The notes under the pieces were generated by a model that was given only the letters and a program-made list of their open reading frames with translations, was not told where the DNA came from and ran no database searches. Position numbers and translations under genes: made by a program. Shown one piece after another: positions 35,114 to 44,500 of a stretch of DNA of 64,000 nt; the stretch's first letter is position 1, and each line of letters opens with the position of its first letter. The DNA comes from Streptomyces chromofuscus. Its GTDB lineage: Bacteria; Actinomycetota; Actinomycetes; Streptomycetales; Streptomycetaceae. Location: contig NZ_CP063374.1 of assembly GCF_015160875.1 (NCBI RefSeq), positions 6,637,501 to 6,701,500 of the forward strand, in the 5' to 3' direction.

Positions 35114-36709
35114 TCAGGGTGCGGGCCGGGCTTCGGCGGGGCGGCGGGCCGTGTGCAGCAGGGGAGCCCAGGCGGCGGCGTCGGTGAAGTCGCCGGTGCC
35201 GGCGGGGACGGTGTCCATCACGACACGGTCGGGGCGCAGCAGGACGGCGTCCGCCCAGCCGCCTGCCAGCCAGGCGGCCAGCGTTCCGTCGTCGTCCAGG
35301 TCGCCGACATGGATCACGGATGCGCCCAGGGCCGCGGCCACGCCCGTCATCCGTGCCGTGGGCGGCACGGCGGTCAGCACGGCGAAGGAGTCCCCGAGGA
35401 TGTCGTCGAGGCGCTCTCGCCTGCCGCCGACGATCACCCAGGGTTGCGGGCAGAGGGTGCCCGCCAGTGAGCGGCCGGTCAGCCGGGGGCGGCGTCGTAC
35501 CAGCGGATTGGCGGTCAGTGCGGGACTGAGGTCGCGGCTCACCGCCGCGGTCACGCCAGGGATACGGCAGGCCGTGCCCACCACGGCCCGGCGGATGGCC
35601 GCACCGCGGTCCTGTCCACCGGTCATGACCCAGCCGACGGCGACCGCGACCCTGATCACGTGGCGGACGTGCGGCTTGCGCTCACGCTCGTAGGTGCCCA
35701 GCAGTCGCTCGTCCGCACCCTGCTGGAGAACACGGGCGAGTTTCCAGGTCAGGTTGTAGGCGTCCCGCAGACCCGCGCACAGCCCCTGACCGACGAAGGG
35801 CGGCGTGAGGTGGGCCGCGTCGCCCAGCAGGAAGACGCGCCCCCGCTGCCACCGGTCGGCGAGGCGGGCCCGGAAGGTGTACCGCGCCTGCCGGATCACC
35901 TCGAAGTCGTCGCTCTGCGAGGCCGGCAGGTCCACCCAGGGGGCGACCAGCTCACGCAGGCGCTCCCATCCGTCCGGGCCCTCCAGATTCTGGTCGTCGG
36001 CCAGCCGGAACTCCCAGCGGTAGCGGTCCTCGCTGATGCGCATGAAGGTGGCCGGCTGGTTGGGGCAGCAGATCTGCTCGGCGCCGTCCCAGGTGCGCAC
36101 CGGGAGGCTGGTGCGGACGTCGATGACCCGCCAGCTCTCCTGGAAGTGCAGGTCCTCCCAGGCGGCGCCGACGGCGTCGCGGGTGAGGCTGCCCGCGCCG
36201 TCGCAGCCGAGGGCGGCATCGGCCCACAGGTGCTCCTCCTCGTCACTGCCGTCGCGGCGGAAGGTGACCCGGACGGGAGCCGTGCCGTCGGTGGGCTGGG
36301 TGACGGACACGACCTCCACCCCGCCCCACAGCTCGCACTCCGGGCGGCGCGCCAGGGCGTCGCGCAGCAGGCGTTCCAGTTCGGGCTGGTCGAACATGCT
36401 GGTCTGGGGGAAGCCGTGGTGTCCGTCCAGGGACCGCGGGAACTCGGCGATCACGCGGCGCCGGGCGTCGAGCAGCCGCAGCCCGAGCTCGGGGCGGGCG
36501 AGGGCTGTGAACTCCTCGTGGACACCGACGCTCTGCAGGATCCGGTGGATCTCGTCGTCCACGGCGACGGCGCGTGGCAGGGGGTAGATGTCCTGGTGGC
36601 GTTCCAGGACGACGCTGCGTACCCCACGTCGGGCAAGCAGGAGCGCGGCCGTGACCCCGACGGGGCCCGCGCCGATGATCACCACCGGTCGCCGGGTTGC
36701 CGCGCTCAC
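35114..36709 (-). CDS. FAD-dependent aromatic monooxygenase (MhpA-like)
   Basis: Group A flavoprotein hydroxylase, 531 residues, related to 3-(3-hydroxyphenyl)propionate hydroxylase. The FAD dinucleotide motif is VIIGAGPVGVTAALLLARRG, the DG motif lies in DAALGCDGAGSLTRDAVG, and the second FAD motif is GDAAHLTPPFVGQGLCAGLRDAYNL. A thioredoxin-like C-terminal extension follows, as in MhpA. GTG 36709 overlaps the upstream stop (GTGA). It probably ortho-hydroxylates a phenolic substrate to a catechol for the dioxygenase of the same operon. Confidence 0.9.
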   Translation of the reverse strand: MSAATRRPVVIIGAGPVGVTAALLLARRGVRSVVLERHQDIYPLPRAVAVDDEIHRILQSVGVHEEFTALARPELGLRLLDARRRVIAEFPRSLDGHHGFPQTSMFDQPELERLLRDALARRPECELWGGVEVVSVTQPTDGTAPVRVTFRRDGSDEEEHLWADAALGCDGAGSLTRDAVGAAWEDLHFQESWRVIDVRTSLPVRTWDGAEQICCPNQPATFMRISEDRYRWEFRLADDQNLEGPDGWERLRELVAPWVDLPASQSDDFEVIRQARYTFRARLADRWQRGRVFLLGDAAHLTPPFVGQGLCAGLRDAYNLTWKLARVLQQGADERLLGTYERERKPHVRHVIRVAVAVGWVMTGGQDRGAAIRRAVVGTACRIPGVTAAVSRDLSPALTANPLVRRRPRLTGRSLAGTLCPQPWVIVGGRRERLDDILGDSFAVLTAVPPTARMTGVAAALGASVIHVGDLDDDGTLAAWLAGGWADAVLLRPDRVVMDTVPAGTGDFTDAAAWAPLLHTARRPAEARPAP

Positions 36710-37683
36710 CTCGCGTCCGCCACGGCGGTTCGCTGCTCGCCGAGGTCGATCCGCCCGTCGGGGGTGGCGATCGTGGCGGTGATGACGTCACCGTCGCGCA
36801 GGTAGAGGGGGTTCTTGGCCTGCCCCTTGAAGAACGCCTTCCACTTCACCGCGGGCGGGAGCAGCGCACTGATCTTCGCGACCGGTTTGGGCGGGGCCTT
36901 CAGGGCGGTGCCGCCGGGCGTGCCGGTGAGCAGCAGGTCGCCGGGGTCGAGCGTCTGGAAGCGGGCGAGCAGGGTGAGCGCCTGCGCCGGTCGTACGATC
37001 ATGTCGGCCAGGGTGCGGTCCTGGCGCGGCACGCCGTTGACGTTCAGCCGCAGTCGCAGGTTCAGCAGGTGGGCGAAGTCCTCGGGCTCCAGCAGGGCCA
37101 GGTACGGACCGGTCGGGGTGAAGGTCGGGTAGGACTTGCTCTCGTAGAACTGGGTCTTGGTCAGCTGGACGTCGCGGGCGCTGACGTCGTTGGTCAGGAC
37201 CAGGCCGGCGACGTAGCGCGGCAGGTCCTGCTCCTCGACGACGGTGCCGACGGGCAGGGTTTCGCCCATGACGAGGCCGAGTTCGACCTCGTAGTCGAGG
37301 AAGTTCACGTGCGCGGGGCGGACGATGGTGTCGTGCGGGCCGCTGACCGAGCCGGACGCCTTGCGGAAGAAGGTGGGCGGAATGTCACCGGTGAAGCCCG
37401 AATCCTTGGCGTGGCTGCGGTAGTTGACCATCTGGGCGACCACCCGGCACGGGGTGGTGACCGGGGGCAGCGCCACCAGGTCGGCGACGGGCGTGCCGCT
37501 CTCGCCGGAGGCGGCGGCCTCCCGGATCGCGGCCCGGTCGGCCAGCAGCTCGGCGGTGGTGACGGCCTTGGTGTCGATGCGGACGGCGCGGTCGGTGGGG
37601 GTCCCCCCTGCTCGAGCGGAGTCGAGAGCTTGGGGGAGGACGACCCACCAGCCGTCGGCGGTGCGCAGCACGTTGGTACTCAT
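36706..37683 (-). CDS. Fumarylacetoacetate hydrolase family protein
   Basis: FAH-fold C-C bond hydrolase or tautomerase, 325 residues. Metal-site segments are visible: VNYRSHAKDSG, LDYEVELGLVMGE with two acidic ligands, NDVSARDVQ, and GDLLLTGTPGGTA. ATG 37683 overlaps the dioxygenase stop (ATGA). The N-terminal segment LPQALDSARAGGTPT is encoded by a palindromic repetitive sequence (37597-37640) inserted in frame, which lengthens a surface loop near residue 20. In the operon it should cleave a ring-fission product such as a fumaryl- or maleyl-acetoacetate-like acid. Confidence 0.88.
   Translation of the reverse strand: MSTNVLRTADGWWVVLPQALDSARAGGTPTDRAVRIDTKAVTTAELLADRAAIREAAASGESGTPVADLVALPPVTTPCRVVAQMVNYRSHAKDSGFTGDIPPTFFRKASGSVSGPHDTIVRPAHVNFLDYEVELGLVMGETLPVGTVVEEQDLPRYVAGLVLTNDVSARDVQLTKTQFYESKSYPTFTPTGPYLALLEPEDFAHLLNLRLRLNVNGVPRQDRTLADMIVRPAQALTLLARFQTLDPGDLLLTGTPGGTALKAPPKPVAKISALLPPAVKWKAFFKGQAKNPLYLRDGDVITATIATPDGRIDLGEQRTAVADAR
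37597..37640. repeat. Palindromic repeat inserted within a coding sequence
   Basis: The stretch contains TCCCCC...GGGGGA outer arms and GCTC/GAGC inner arms around CTCGAGCGGAGTCGAGAG. From memory it matches a dispersed palindromic motif frequent between Streptomyces genes (CTGCTCGAGCG...CGAGAGCTTGGGGG). Here it is inside the FAH gene and keeps the frame open. Confidence 0.7.
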
Positions 37684-38825
37684 GAGCTCATCGCTTTCAT
37701 CAGGCCCAGCAGGCGGGCGGGGTCGAGTTCGTTGTCGCCGCGCAGGGCCGTCATGACCTCGCGGAGCTTGGCGGGGGACGGGTTGGCGCCCAGGAAGTCG
37801 CGGGTGACCGGCGGCCCCCACTGCGCGAGACCGCTCGCCGACATCGGCGCCCAGCCGGGTTCGAGGTCGCAGGAGAACAGGTCGCCGTCGGCGAAGTGCT
37901 CCAGCATGAAGTGGTCGGGATCGCGCCAGTAGTCGAAGAGCTGGCTGCCCTGGATGTGCCGGCCGATTCCCCAGCTGCGCTGGTAGCCACGCTCGGCGAG
38001 GTACTCGCCGCCGGCGGCGATCGCGTCGAGGTCGGTGACCTGGTAGGCGGAGTGGACGTAGCCGTTGCCCGGACCCAGGTGCAGGGCCAGCGTGTGGTGG
38101 TCGACCGCGACGCTTCCCTGGTCGCAGCGGATGAACGCCATGGTCGGCCCGCGCCGGCGCTGCCCGTCCAGGAACAGGAAGTCGGACACGATCATGCCGA
38201 GGGTGTCCAGGTACCAGTCCAGCGTGCGGGTGAACGTCCGCGTCTCCAGCACCACATGGCCCAGGCGCTGGATACGGGACGGCTCACGGGGCGGACGCTG
38301 GGTGGCGTTGGTGCGGCGGTGTCCGGTGCCGAAGTTGAGGATCAGCGGCTCCTGCTCGGGCAAGGCGGGCAGCTGTTCGGCGCAGTGCACGACCCGGACC
38401 GGAAGGCCCGAGGGGTCGAGCATGCTGACCGACTGCCCGCCGCCCGGTACGGCGATGTCCCGGACGGCGCTGTCGGTGGCGCGGGCCAGCCGGTCGAGAT
38501 CGGCCCGCTCGGCCGCGCGGAACGCCGGCCCGACGAAGCGGGACGCACGCCCGCGCCGGATGACCATGGAGGGTGTGCCCGCGAAGGTGCCGCGCAGCCA
38601 CAGCTCGTGATCGGTGCGGGCGGCGATCGCGAAGCCGAAGTCACGGGCGAACACCTCGGCCCGGTCCAGGTCCGGCTTCTCGAACTCCAGCCAGGCCAGA
38701 TCCGCCACTTTGATCACCGGATTCCGGGCTCGTCCGGGGTGTTCACCGCGCAGGGCGCCCTGCTCACTGTGGAGGTCTTGGTGGGGCGTCAGAGGACCGC
38801 CCTTGTTAACGGGGATGTGGGACAT
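37680..38825 (-). CDS. Extradiol (catechol 2,3-type) dioxygenase
   Basis: Two-domain vicinal-oxygen-chelate dioxygenase of 381 residues, the first gene of the catabolic operon. The C-terminal domain shows the likely Fe(II) ligands: His in RLGHVVLETRTF, His in GYVHSAYQVTD and Glu in DHFMLEHFADGD. The N-terminal domain (VADLAWLEFEKPDLDRAEVFARDFGF) is the degenerate repeat. Start ATG 38825 lies 5 nt behind GGAGG. It cleaves a catechol-type ring using O2; the precise substrate is unknown. It is divergent from a TetR gene that probably represses it. Confidence 0.9.
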   Translation of the reverse strand: MSHIPVNKGGPLTPHQDLHSEQGALRGEHPGRARNPVIKVADLAWLEFEKPDLDRAEVFARDFGFAIAARTDHELWLRGTFAGTPSMVIRRGRASRFVGPAFRAAERADLDRLARATDSAVRDIAVPGGGQSVSMLDPSGLPVRVVHCAEQLPALPEQEPLILNFGTGHRRTNATQRPPREPSRIQRLGHVVLETRTFTRTLDWYLDTLGMIVSDFLFLDGQRRRGPTMAFIRCDQGSVAVDHHTLALHLGPGNGYVHSAYQVTDLDAIAAGGEYLAERGYQRSWGIGRHIQGSQLFDYWRDPDHFMLEHFADGDLFSCDLEPGWAPMSASGLAQWGPPVTRDFLGANPSPAKLREVMTALRGDNELDPARLLGLMKAMSS

Positions 38826-38927
38826 GGTGTCCTCCAAGCAACACTGCCGTAATGAGGAAATCATCAACTCTGCTGGTTCCCGTCGTCAATGGGGACAGCC
38901 GAAAAATTGAGGATCTCATCAGTAATG

Positions 38928-38957
38928 CCAGTGTCATCGTGGCGACCGTTACACTGG
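38928..38957. promoter_or_regulatory. Inverted repeat at the TetR promoter
   Basis: CCAGTGT and its complement ACACTGG lie 16 nt apart just before the TetR start, and the right arm overlaps a TACACT element that may be the -10 hexamer. This is a plausible autoregulatory operator of the TetR protein that also reaches the divergent dioxygenase promoter. Confidence 0.5.
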
Positions 38958-38962
38958 GCCGT

Positions 38963-39601
38963 ATGCCGACGTCAGCCCCGCCCAAGAACCGCTTCGAGCG
39001 ACGCCGTGCCGAGACCCGCCAGGCGCTCGTCCGCGCGGCCCGGCAGATCCTCGCGGAAACCGGGGACACCAGCGCCAGCATCCAGGCCATCGCCGAGCGC
39101 GCCGATGTGGGCTTCGGGTCCTTCTACAACCACTTCGAGTCGAAGACGGAGCTGTTCGACGCGGCGGTAACGGACGCCCTGGAGGAGTTCGGGCAGGTCA
39201 TCGACGCGCGTGTGGAAGGCATCGACGACCCGGCCGAGCTGGTCGCGGCCGGCTTCCGGCTCACCGCCCGGATGGCCGACTCCCACCCGGAACTCATGCG
39301 AATCCTGCGCGACCGCGGCCTGTCGCACATCCACTCCGACCGCGGCCTCGCCCCACGCGCCCTGCGCGACCTGGAGATCGGCATCGCCTCAGGCCGCTTC
39401 ACCAGCGGCAACGCCACCACCGCCCTGTCCGCCCTGGGCGGCACCCTGCTGTCCCTCGTGGCTCTCCGGCTGGACCGCCCGGACCTCGACGGCGACGAGG
39501 CCGCCTCCGACCTGGCCGAGATGGTCCTGCGCATGCTCGGCCTCGCCGCGGACGACGCCCACGAGGTCACCCGTCGCCCGCTGCCTGAACTCGCCCGATG
39601 A
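38963..39601 (+). CDS. TetR family transcriptional regulator
   Basis: A 212-residue repressor. The N-terminal HTH region is RAARQILAETGDTSASIQAIAERADVGFGSFYNHFESKTELFDAAV; the ligand-binding C-terminal part is all-helical (LGGTLLSLVALRLDRPDLDGDEAASDLAEMVLRMLG). ATG 38963 is used, 6-8 nt after a likely -10 element, giving an almost leaderless transcript. It is divergent from the dioxygenase operon and is its likely repressor. Its 3' end overlaps the convergent frameshifted TetR gene by 35 nt. Confidence 0.9.
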   Translation: MPTSAPPKNRFERRRAETRQALVRAARQILAETGDTSASIQAIAERADVGFGSFYNHFESKTELFDAAVTDALEEFGQVIDARVEGIDDPAELVAAGFRLTARMADSHPELMRILRDRGLSHIHSDRGLAPRALRDLEIGIASGRFTSGNATTALSALGGTLLSLVALRLDRPDLDGDEAASDLAEMVLRMLGLAADDAHEVTRRPLPELAR

Positions 39602-40215
39602 CCTCCTGCACCTGAAGCGCGGCTCTTGGTGGTGCTACGCCGGCGGCGACGAGGAACGCGGTTGCCGCGGCCTCGCCAGTGGGGTCCGCCCACGGGCATG
39701 CGGCGTTCTCCTCGGCGAGGGCCGGCATGAGTGCCTCCAGTGCTTGGGCGAGGACGGGTGCCGGAAGGTGGTCCGCGAAGACGCCTTCGCGCTGACCGCG
39801 CCGTAGGGTTGCGACGGCTTCTGCGCGGGCCGGTGCGAGGGGGGTGCGGATCTCGTCCTCTCCCAGATGGCGCCGTCCCAAGGTGATGAGCATGCGGCAG
39901 TGGTCGCTCACCGTCCATGCCGCCAGCACCATCCGTGTCATCGCCTCGATCGGGTCGGCATCCGCGGTACGGGCTCTGGCGAACGCCGGCCGGAGTTCAT
40001 GGCCTGCCCTGTGTCAGGTCGGCGATCAGCGCATGCCGGCTGGGGAAGTGTCCGTAGAGGGTGCGCCGGGCGACGCCGGCCGCCTGAGCGATGCTGTCGA
40101 GACTCGTGTCGGGGTCGCTCCGCAGTTTCTGCCGGGCGGTCGCGAGGATGCGTCGGCGGTTGGAGTGAGCGTCCTTGCGCTGCGGAGTACGGCCCGGGGT
40201 GTCGGTCGTCTGCAT
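39567..40215 (-). pseudogene. TetR family regulator disrupted by a 1-nt frameshift
   Basis: The N-terminal frame from ATG 40215 encodes the HTH (DAHSNRRRILATARQKLRSD...SIAQAAGVARRTLYGHFPSRHALIADLTQ) and stops soon after, at 39997. The C-terminal domain continues in the next frame (AGHELRPAFARARTADADPI...MTRMVLAAWTVSDHCRML) to 39567. Removing one G from the run at about 40008-40010 restores a full protein of about 215 residues. It is either a recent inactivation or a sequencing error. It would have regulated the adjacent dehydrogenase or CYP102 genes. Confidence 0.82.
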
Positions 40216-40329
40216 GGTTCCGTCTTCGCGAGTTCCGGTTGCCGGAATAGCCGTGGGCGCCGGTGCTCCCTCACGCACCGGCGCCCACTCACCCCTGCCC
40301 AGGGTGGCTTGTCGTCCTGCTGATGGGCG

Positions 40330-41376
40330 TCAGGGGACGAGGATGAGGCGGATCGGGTCGCCGATCTTGTTCTCCAGTCGGTGGACGGCGTCGGCGGCCT
40401 CGACGAGCGGGACGTGGTCGGTGATGGAGGGGGCCAGGTCGAGGCGGCCGGCCGCGGTCAGCTGCACCAGCTCGGAGACGGACTCGGGGAAGCCGCCGTA
40501 GTGGCCGCGCACCTGCTTCTGCAGGTAGTTGAAGGTCAGGCCCTCGGTGATGGTCAGTGGCCGGGGTGTGATGCCCACCAGGATGAGGGAGCCGCCCAGG
40601 CCGAGCACGGAGGCGGCCTGGTCGCGGACGGCGGGGACGCCGGCGCAGTCGAAGGCGAAGTCGAGGCCGCGTCCGCCGGTGGCTGCGCGGACCTGGTCGG
40701 CGAAGTCGGGGGCTGCCGGGTCGAGCGCGAGGTCCGCGCCGAAGGCCAGGGCGCGCTCGCGGGCGCTGGGCAGCGGGTCGACGGCGATGATCGGGGCGGC
40801 GCCGACCAGGCGGGCGAGGCGTACGTTGTGGGCGCCGACTCCGCCCACGCCCCAGACGCCGACGGACTGGGCGGCACGGACGCCCGCGGTGGCGACGACG
40901 GCGGCGTAGGGGGTGGAGACCGCGTCGGGGATGATCGCGGCCTGGTCGAAGGGGAGGCTGTCGGGGATGGGGATGAGGGTGTCCTCGCGGGCGATCATGT
41001 ACTCGGCCCAGCCGCCGTCGTAGTCGATGCCGGCGGTGAGCACCTGGGTGCAGGGGCGGTGGCGCACGCAGCCGGCGCACGTGCCGCAGGTCTTGCCGGC
41101 CTCCAGGGTGACGCGGGTGCCGACGGGCAGGCCGCGCTTGAGGTCGGGGCCGAGCGTGTGGATCACACCGGAGACCTCGTGGCCGACGGTGACCGTGTCG
41201 GAGGTGGCGAACATCGGCACGAGGGAGCCGTCGAGCAGGTGGACGTCGGAGAGGCAGACGCCGGCTGCTTTGACCTCGATGAGGACCTCGCCCGGGCCCG
41301 GCACGGGGATCGGGACCTCTTCCACGGCGAACTTCTTGCTGTCCAGGTGGAAGCGTCCGGCGAGCATGGTGTCCAT
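40330..41376 (-). CDS. Zinc-dependent alcohol dehydrogenase
   Basis: Medium-chain dehydrogenase, 348 residues, NAD(P)-dependent. Catalytic-zinc residues are in AAGVCLSDVHLLDG and TVGHEVSGV; four structural-zinc cysteines lie in CGTCAGCVRHRPC; the cofactor motif is GVWGVGGVGAHNVRLARLVGA. ATG 41376 (MDTMLAGRF) is favoured over ATG 41367. It lies 160 nt downstream of the CYP102 gene in the same direction, so it may oxidise hydroxylated products of that enzyme; this is inference from position. Confidence 0.92.
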   Translation of the reverse strand: MDTMLAGRFHLDSKKFAVEEVPIPVPGPGEVLIEVKAAGVCLSDVHLLDGSLVPMFATSDTVTVGHEVSGVIHTLGPDLKRGLPVGTRVTLEAGKTCGTCAGCVRHRPCTQVLTAGIDYDGGWAEYMIAREDTLIPIPDSLPFDQAAIIPDAVSTPYAAVVATAGVRAAQSVGVWGVGGVGAHNVRLARLVGAAPIIAVDPLPSARERALAFGADLALDPAAPDFADQVRAATGGRGLDFAFDCAGVPAVRDQAASVLGLGGSLILVGITPRPLTITEGLTFNYLQKQVRGHYGGFPESVSELVQLTAAGRLDLAPSITDHVPLVEAADAVHRLENKIGDPIRLILVP

Positions 41377-41536
41377 GGTGATCTGCTTTCTGTGAGCGGC
41401 ACGGTCCGGTGGTCCGGGCCATGGGTGCCATGGGGTGTCGGAATGGCTGGTGGGGCCGGGAGGGGTGCGGGGGAGGCAGGACGTCCGCACGCCTCCCGGC
41501 GGCTGGGGGCCGGCGCGCCTTGACGGCGTGCGACGG

Positions 41537-44500
41537 TCAGGCGAAGACGTCCTGCTGGTAGCGCTCGTCCGCTTCGAGCTGGGCGAGCCACTGCTGGGCG
41601 CTCGCGTCGTCGCTGCCGGTCTTCTGACGGTGGATGGCGGCGAGTGCCTCGCGGACGGCGGGGGCCATGCGGCGGCCGTCACCGCAGACGTAGATGTACG
41701 CGCCGTCCTCGATGGCCTGCCACACCGTGTCGGCGGCATTGGCGATGGCGTTCTGCACGAACCGGGCCGGGTGGCCGGTCACCGCCGAGTAGGCGGTGTG
41801 CACCTGGGCGATGCCGGCCTGCTCCCAGTCCTGCATCTCCTGCTGGTAGAAGTAGTCGTGCTCCGGGTGGCGGCAGCCGACGAACACCTGGGACAGGCCC
41901 ACCTGGGTGCCGTTCGCGTGCTGCGTCGCCCGCTCCTCCAGGAAGCCGCGCAGCGGCGCGATGCCGGTGCCGGGGCCGATGAGGATCAGCGGCGTGGCGG
42001 GGTCGGCGGGCGGGGCGAACGTCGGGGAGGGGACGCGGACGTAGCCGTAGACGACGTCTCCGGGCTCGAGGGCCGCGATGTAGGAGGAGCAGGTGCCGCG
42101 GTACTGGCCGTCGCCGGACAGGGCCGGGCCTTCCAGCAGGCCGACGGTCAGGCGCACGTGGCGCGGGTTGGCCGACGGGGCGGAGGAGATGGAGTAGAAG
42201 CGCGGGCGGATCGGGCCCATCATCTCCAGGAAGACCGCCAGCGGCAGCTCGACGGCGGGGAACCGCTCCAACAGGCCCAGCACCGAGATGCGCTTGCCGA
42301 GGATCTCCTTCTGATAGCGCTCCTCGGCCTCCTGGGTGTCGGCGGTGTACGCCTGGAGCTGCGGCCGGGTCCACGGGCACTCGGTGTACTCGGCGAGCGT
42401 CCGGATCTGGGAGCGGGTGGCCACGTCCTGCAGTTCCAGGAACTCGGTGAGCAGGATGCCGGCGGTGACCGGGATGCCGACCGGCAGGTGGGTGCGGCCA
42501 CCGGCCGGCTGGTCGAGCCGGAGCACCTGGTCGTAGTCGACGCCGAGCCGCCTCAGCGCGCGCTCCACCAGGGCGAGTTCGTTCTTGGCGAAGACGGCCA
42601 GGTGGTTGCCGGTGTCGTAGGTGACGCCGTCGGGCAGCTCGAAGGTGATGGACTTCGCGGACGGGCGCGGCGGCTCGATGCTGAAGTCCCACAGGCCGGT
42701 CGCGTCGGCGACGAGTTCCTCGTTGGCCACCACGGTGAGCGGGTACGCCTGCTCGGAGACGATGGCGGGGCGCACGTCGGACTCGGTGAGCAGCTGCACC
42801 TGGTAGCGCGGGCCGCTCGCCTGGGAGGTGTCGGCGGCGTACTCCTCGGCCAGGGTGGCCCACAGGTTGTTCATCCACCGCGTGGCCATGCCGTCGAAGT
42901 CACCGGCGGCGTCCGCGATGCCGCGCTCGACGACGGGGGTGGCGCCGGCGGCCAGCAGACCTTCCTCGATCCGCTTGGGGAATGCCTGGTAGGTGGCCAC
43001 CCACTGGGTGTTGCCGGCGCCCAGCAGCGCGAACCGCACGTTGGACAGGGAGCCCTCCGGCAGCCCGGCGGCGAGCAGGTCGTCGAAGCGCTGCGCGTTG
43101 TCGGGGGCCTTGCCGTTGTAGCTGGAGGCCACCACCACCAGCAGGCCCTCGGTGGGCAGGTTCTCGCCCAGCTCGTCCAGGCTCATCAGCGTGGTGCCGA
43201 ACCCGGAGCGCTCACCGCGGTCGGCGATGGTGCGCGCCAGGTCCTCGCTCGAGCCGAGGCTGGAGCCGTAGGCGATGGTCATGTTGACCCCGACACCGCT
43301 GACCGAGGCCTGCGCCTGCGTGTCGTCGGTCTGCAGGGCCTCGGCGCTGAAGACGGTCCGCTCGTGCTCCTGGCGGGTCCGTACGACAAGGTTGAAGTCG
43401 CCGGGCTTGCGCGTCAGCGCCTCCCGGGGGTCCATCTTGTAGTCGTTGGTGTCGGAGAACTTGAACTTCTGCAGCACCAGCGCGAGGGCCAGGCGGGCCT
43501 CGGTGAGCGCGAACTGGCGGCCGATGCAGGCACGCACACCGTTGCCGAACGGCTTGTAGGCGTGCGGGTGGTGCTGGACGCGGTTCTCCGGCAGCCAGCG
43601 GTCGATGTCGAATTCGTCGGGACGGTCCCAGGCCTTGGGGTGGGTGTGCAGCGGGCCCTCCAGGATGAGGAGCTTCGCGCCCTTCTTCAGCTCGTAGCGG
43701 CCGCCGATGACGGTGTCCTCCCGCGCCGTCTTGCCGAACGCCGGGATGGGAGCCCACAGGCGCAGGGTCTCGTCCAGGATCCGCGGGATGACGTCCAGCT
43801 GCATGATCGTGTCGTAGTCCGGGACGGTGTCGCCGGGCAGCAGGCGGTCCACCTCGGCGTAGGCCTGGGCCAGCACCTGCGGGTTGCGCATCAGCGAGTA
43901 CGTGGCGAACGCCAGCAGGCCGCTGGTGGTCTCGTGGCCGGCGATCAGGAACGTCAGCACCTGGTCGCGGACGTTGTCGTCGTACAGCCGCTTGCCGGTC
44001 TCGGGGTCGGTGGCCTCCAGCATCAGGCCCAGCAGGTCGTCCTCACCGGTGCCCTTGCCCTCGCGGCGCTCCTTGATCACGCTCTCGACCAGGTCCTGCA
44101 TCAGCTGGACGTTCTCGGCGTACTTCTTGGCATCGGCCTTGCGGAGCTTGGTCATCATCGGCAGCTCCTGCGAGCGCCGCAGCGACTCCACCAGCGCGCC
44201 CAGCAGCGCGTTGAGGAAGGGGTGCAGCTCCTCCTTGGCGAAGGAGTCGAACCGGTAGCCGAACCCGGACAGGGCGATGGTGTCCAGCGTCAGCCGGGTG
44301 TAGTCGTCGGTGATGTTGACCGGCTGACCCGCCTTGCGCTCCCACTTGCCCACCAGGTTCTGGGCGATCTCCAGCATCTGCCCGTAGTAGGCCCTCATGG
44401 CCCGCTGGCTGAACGCCGGCAGCAGGACACGGTGTGCCATGCCCCATTCCTCTTCGTGCTGGTGTGCCGTGAACAGGCCCGCGCCCGCGAAGTCCCGGAC

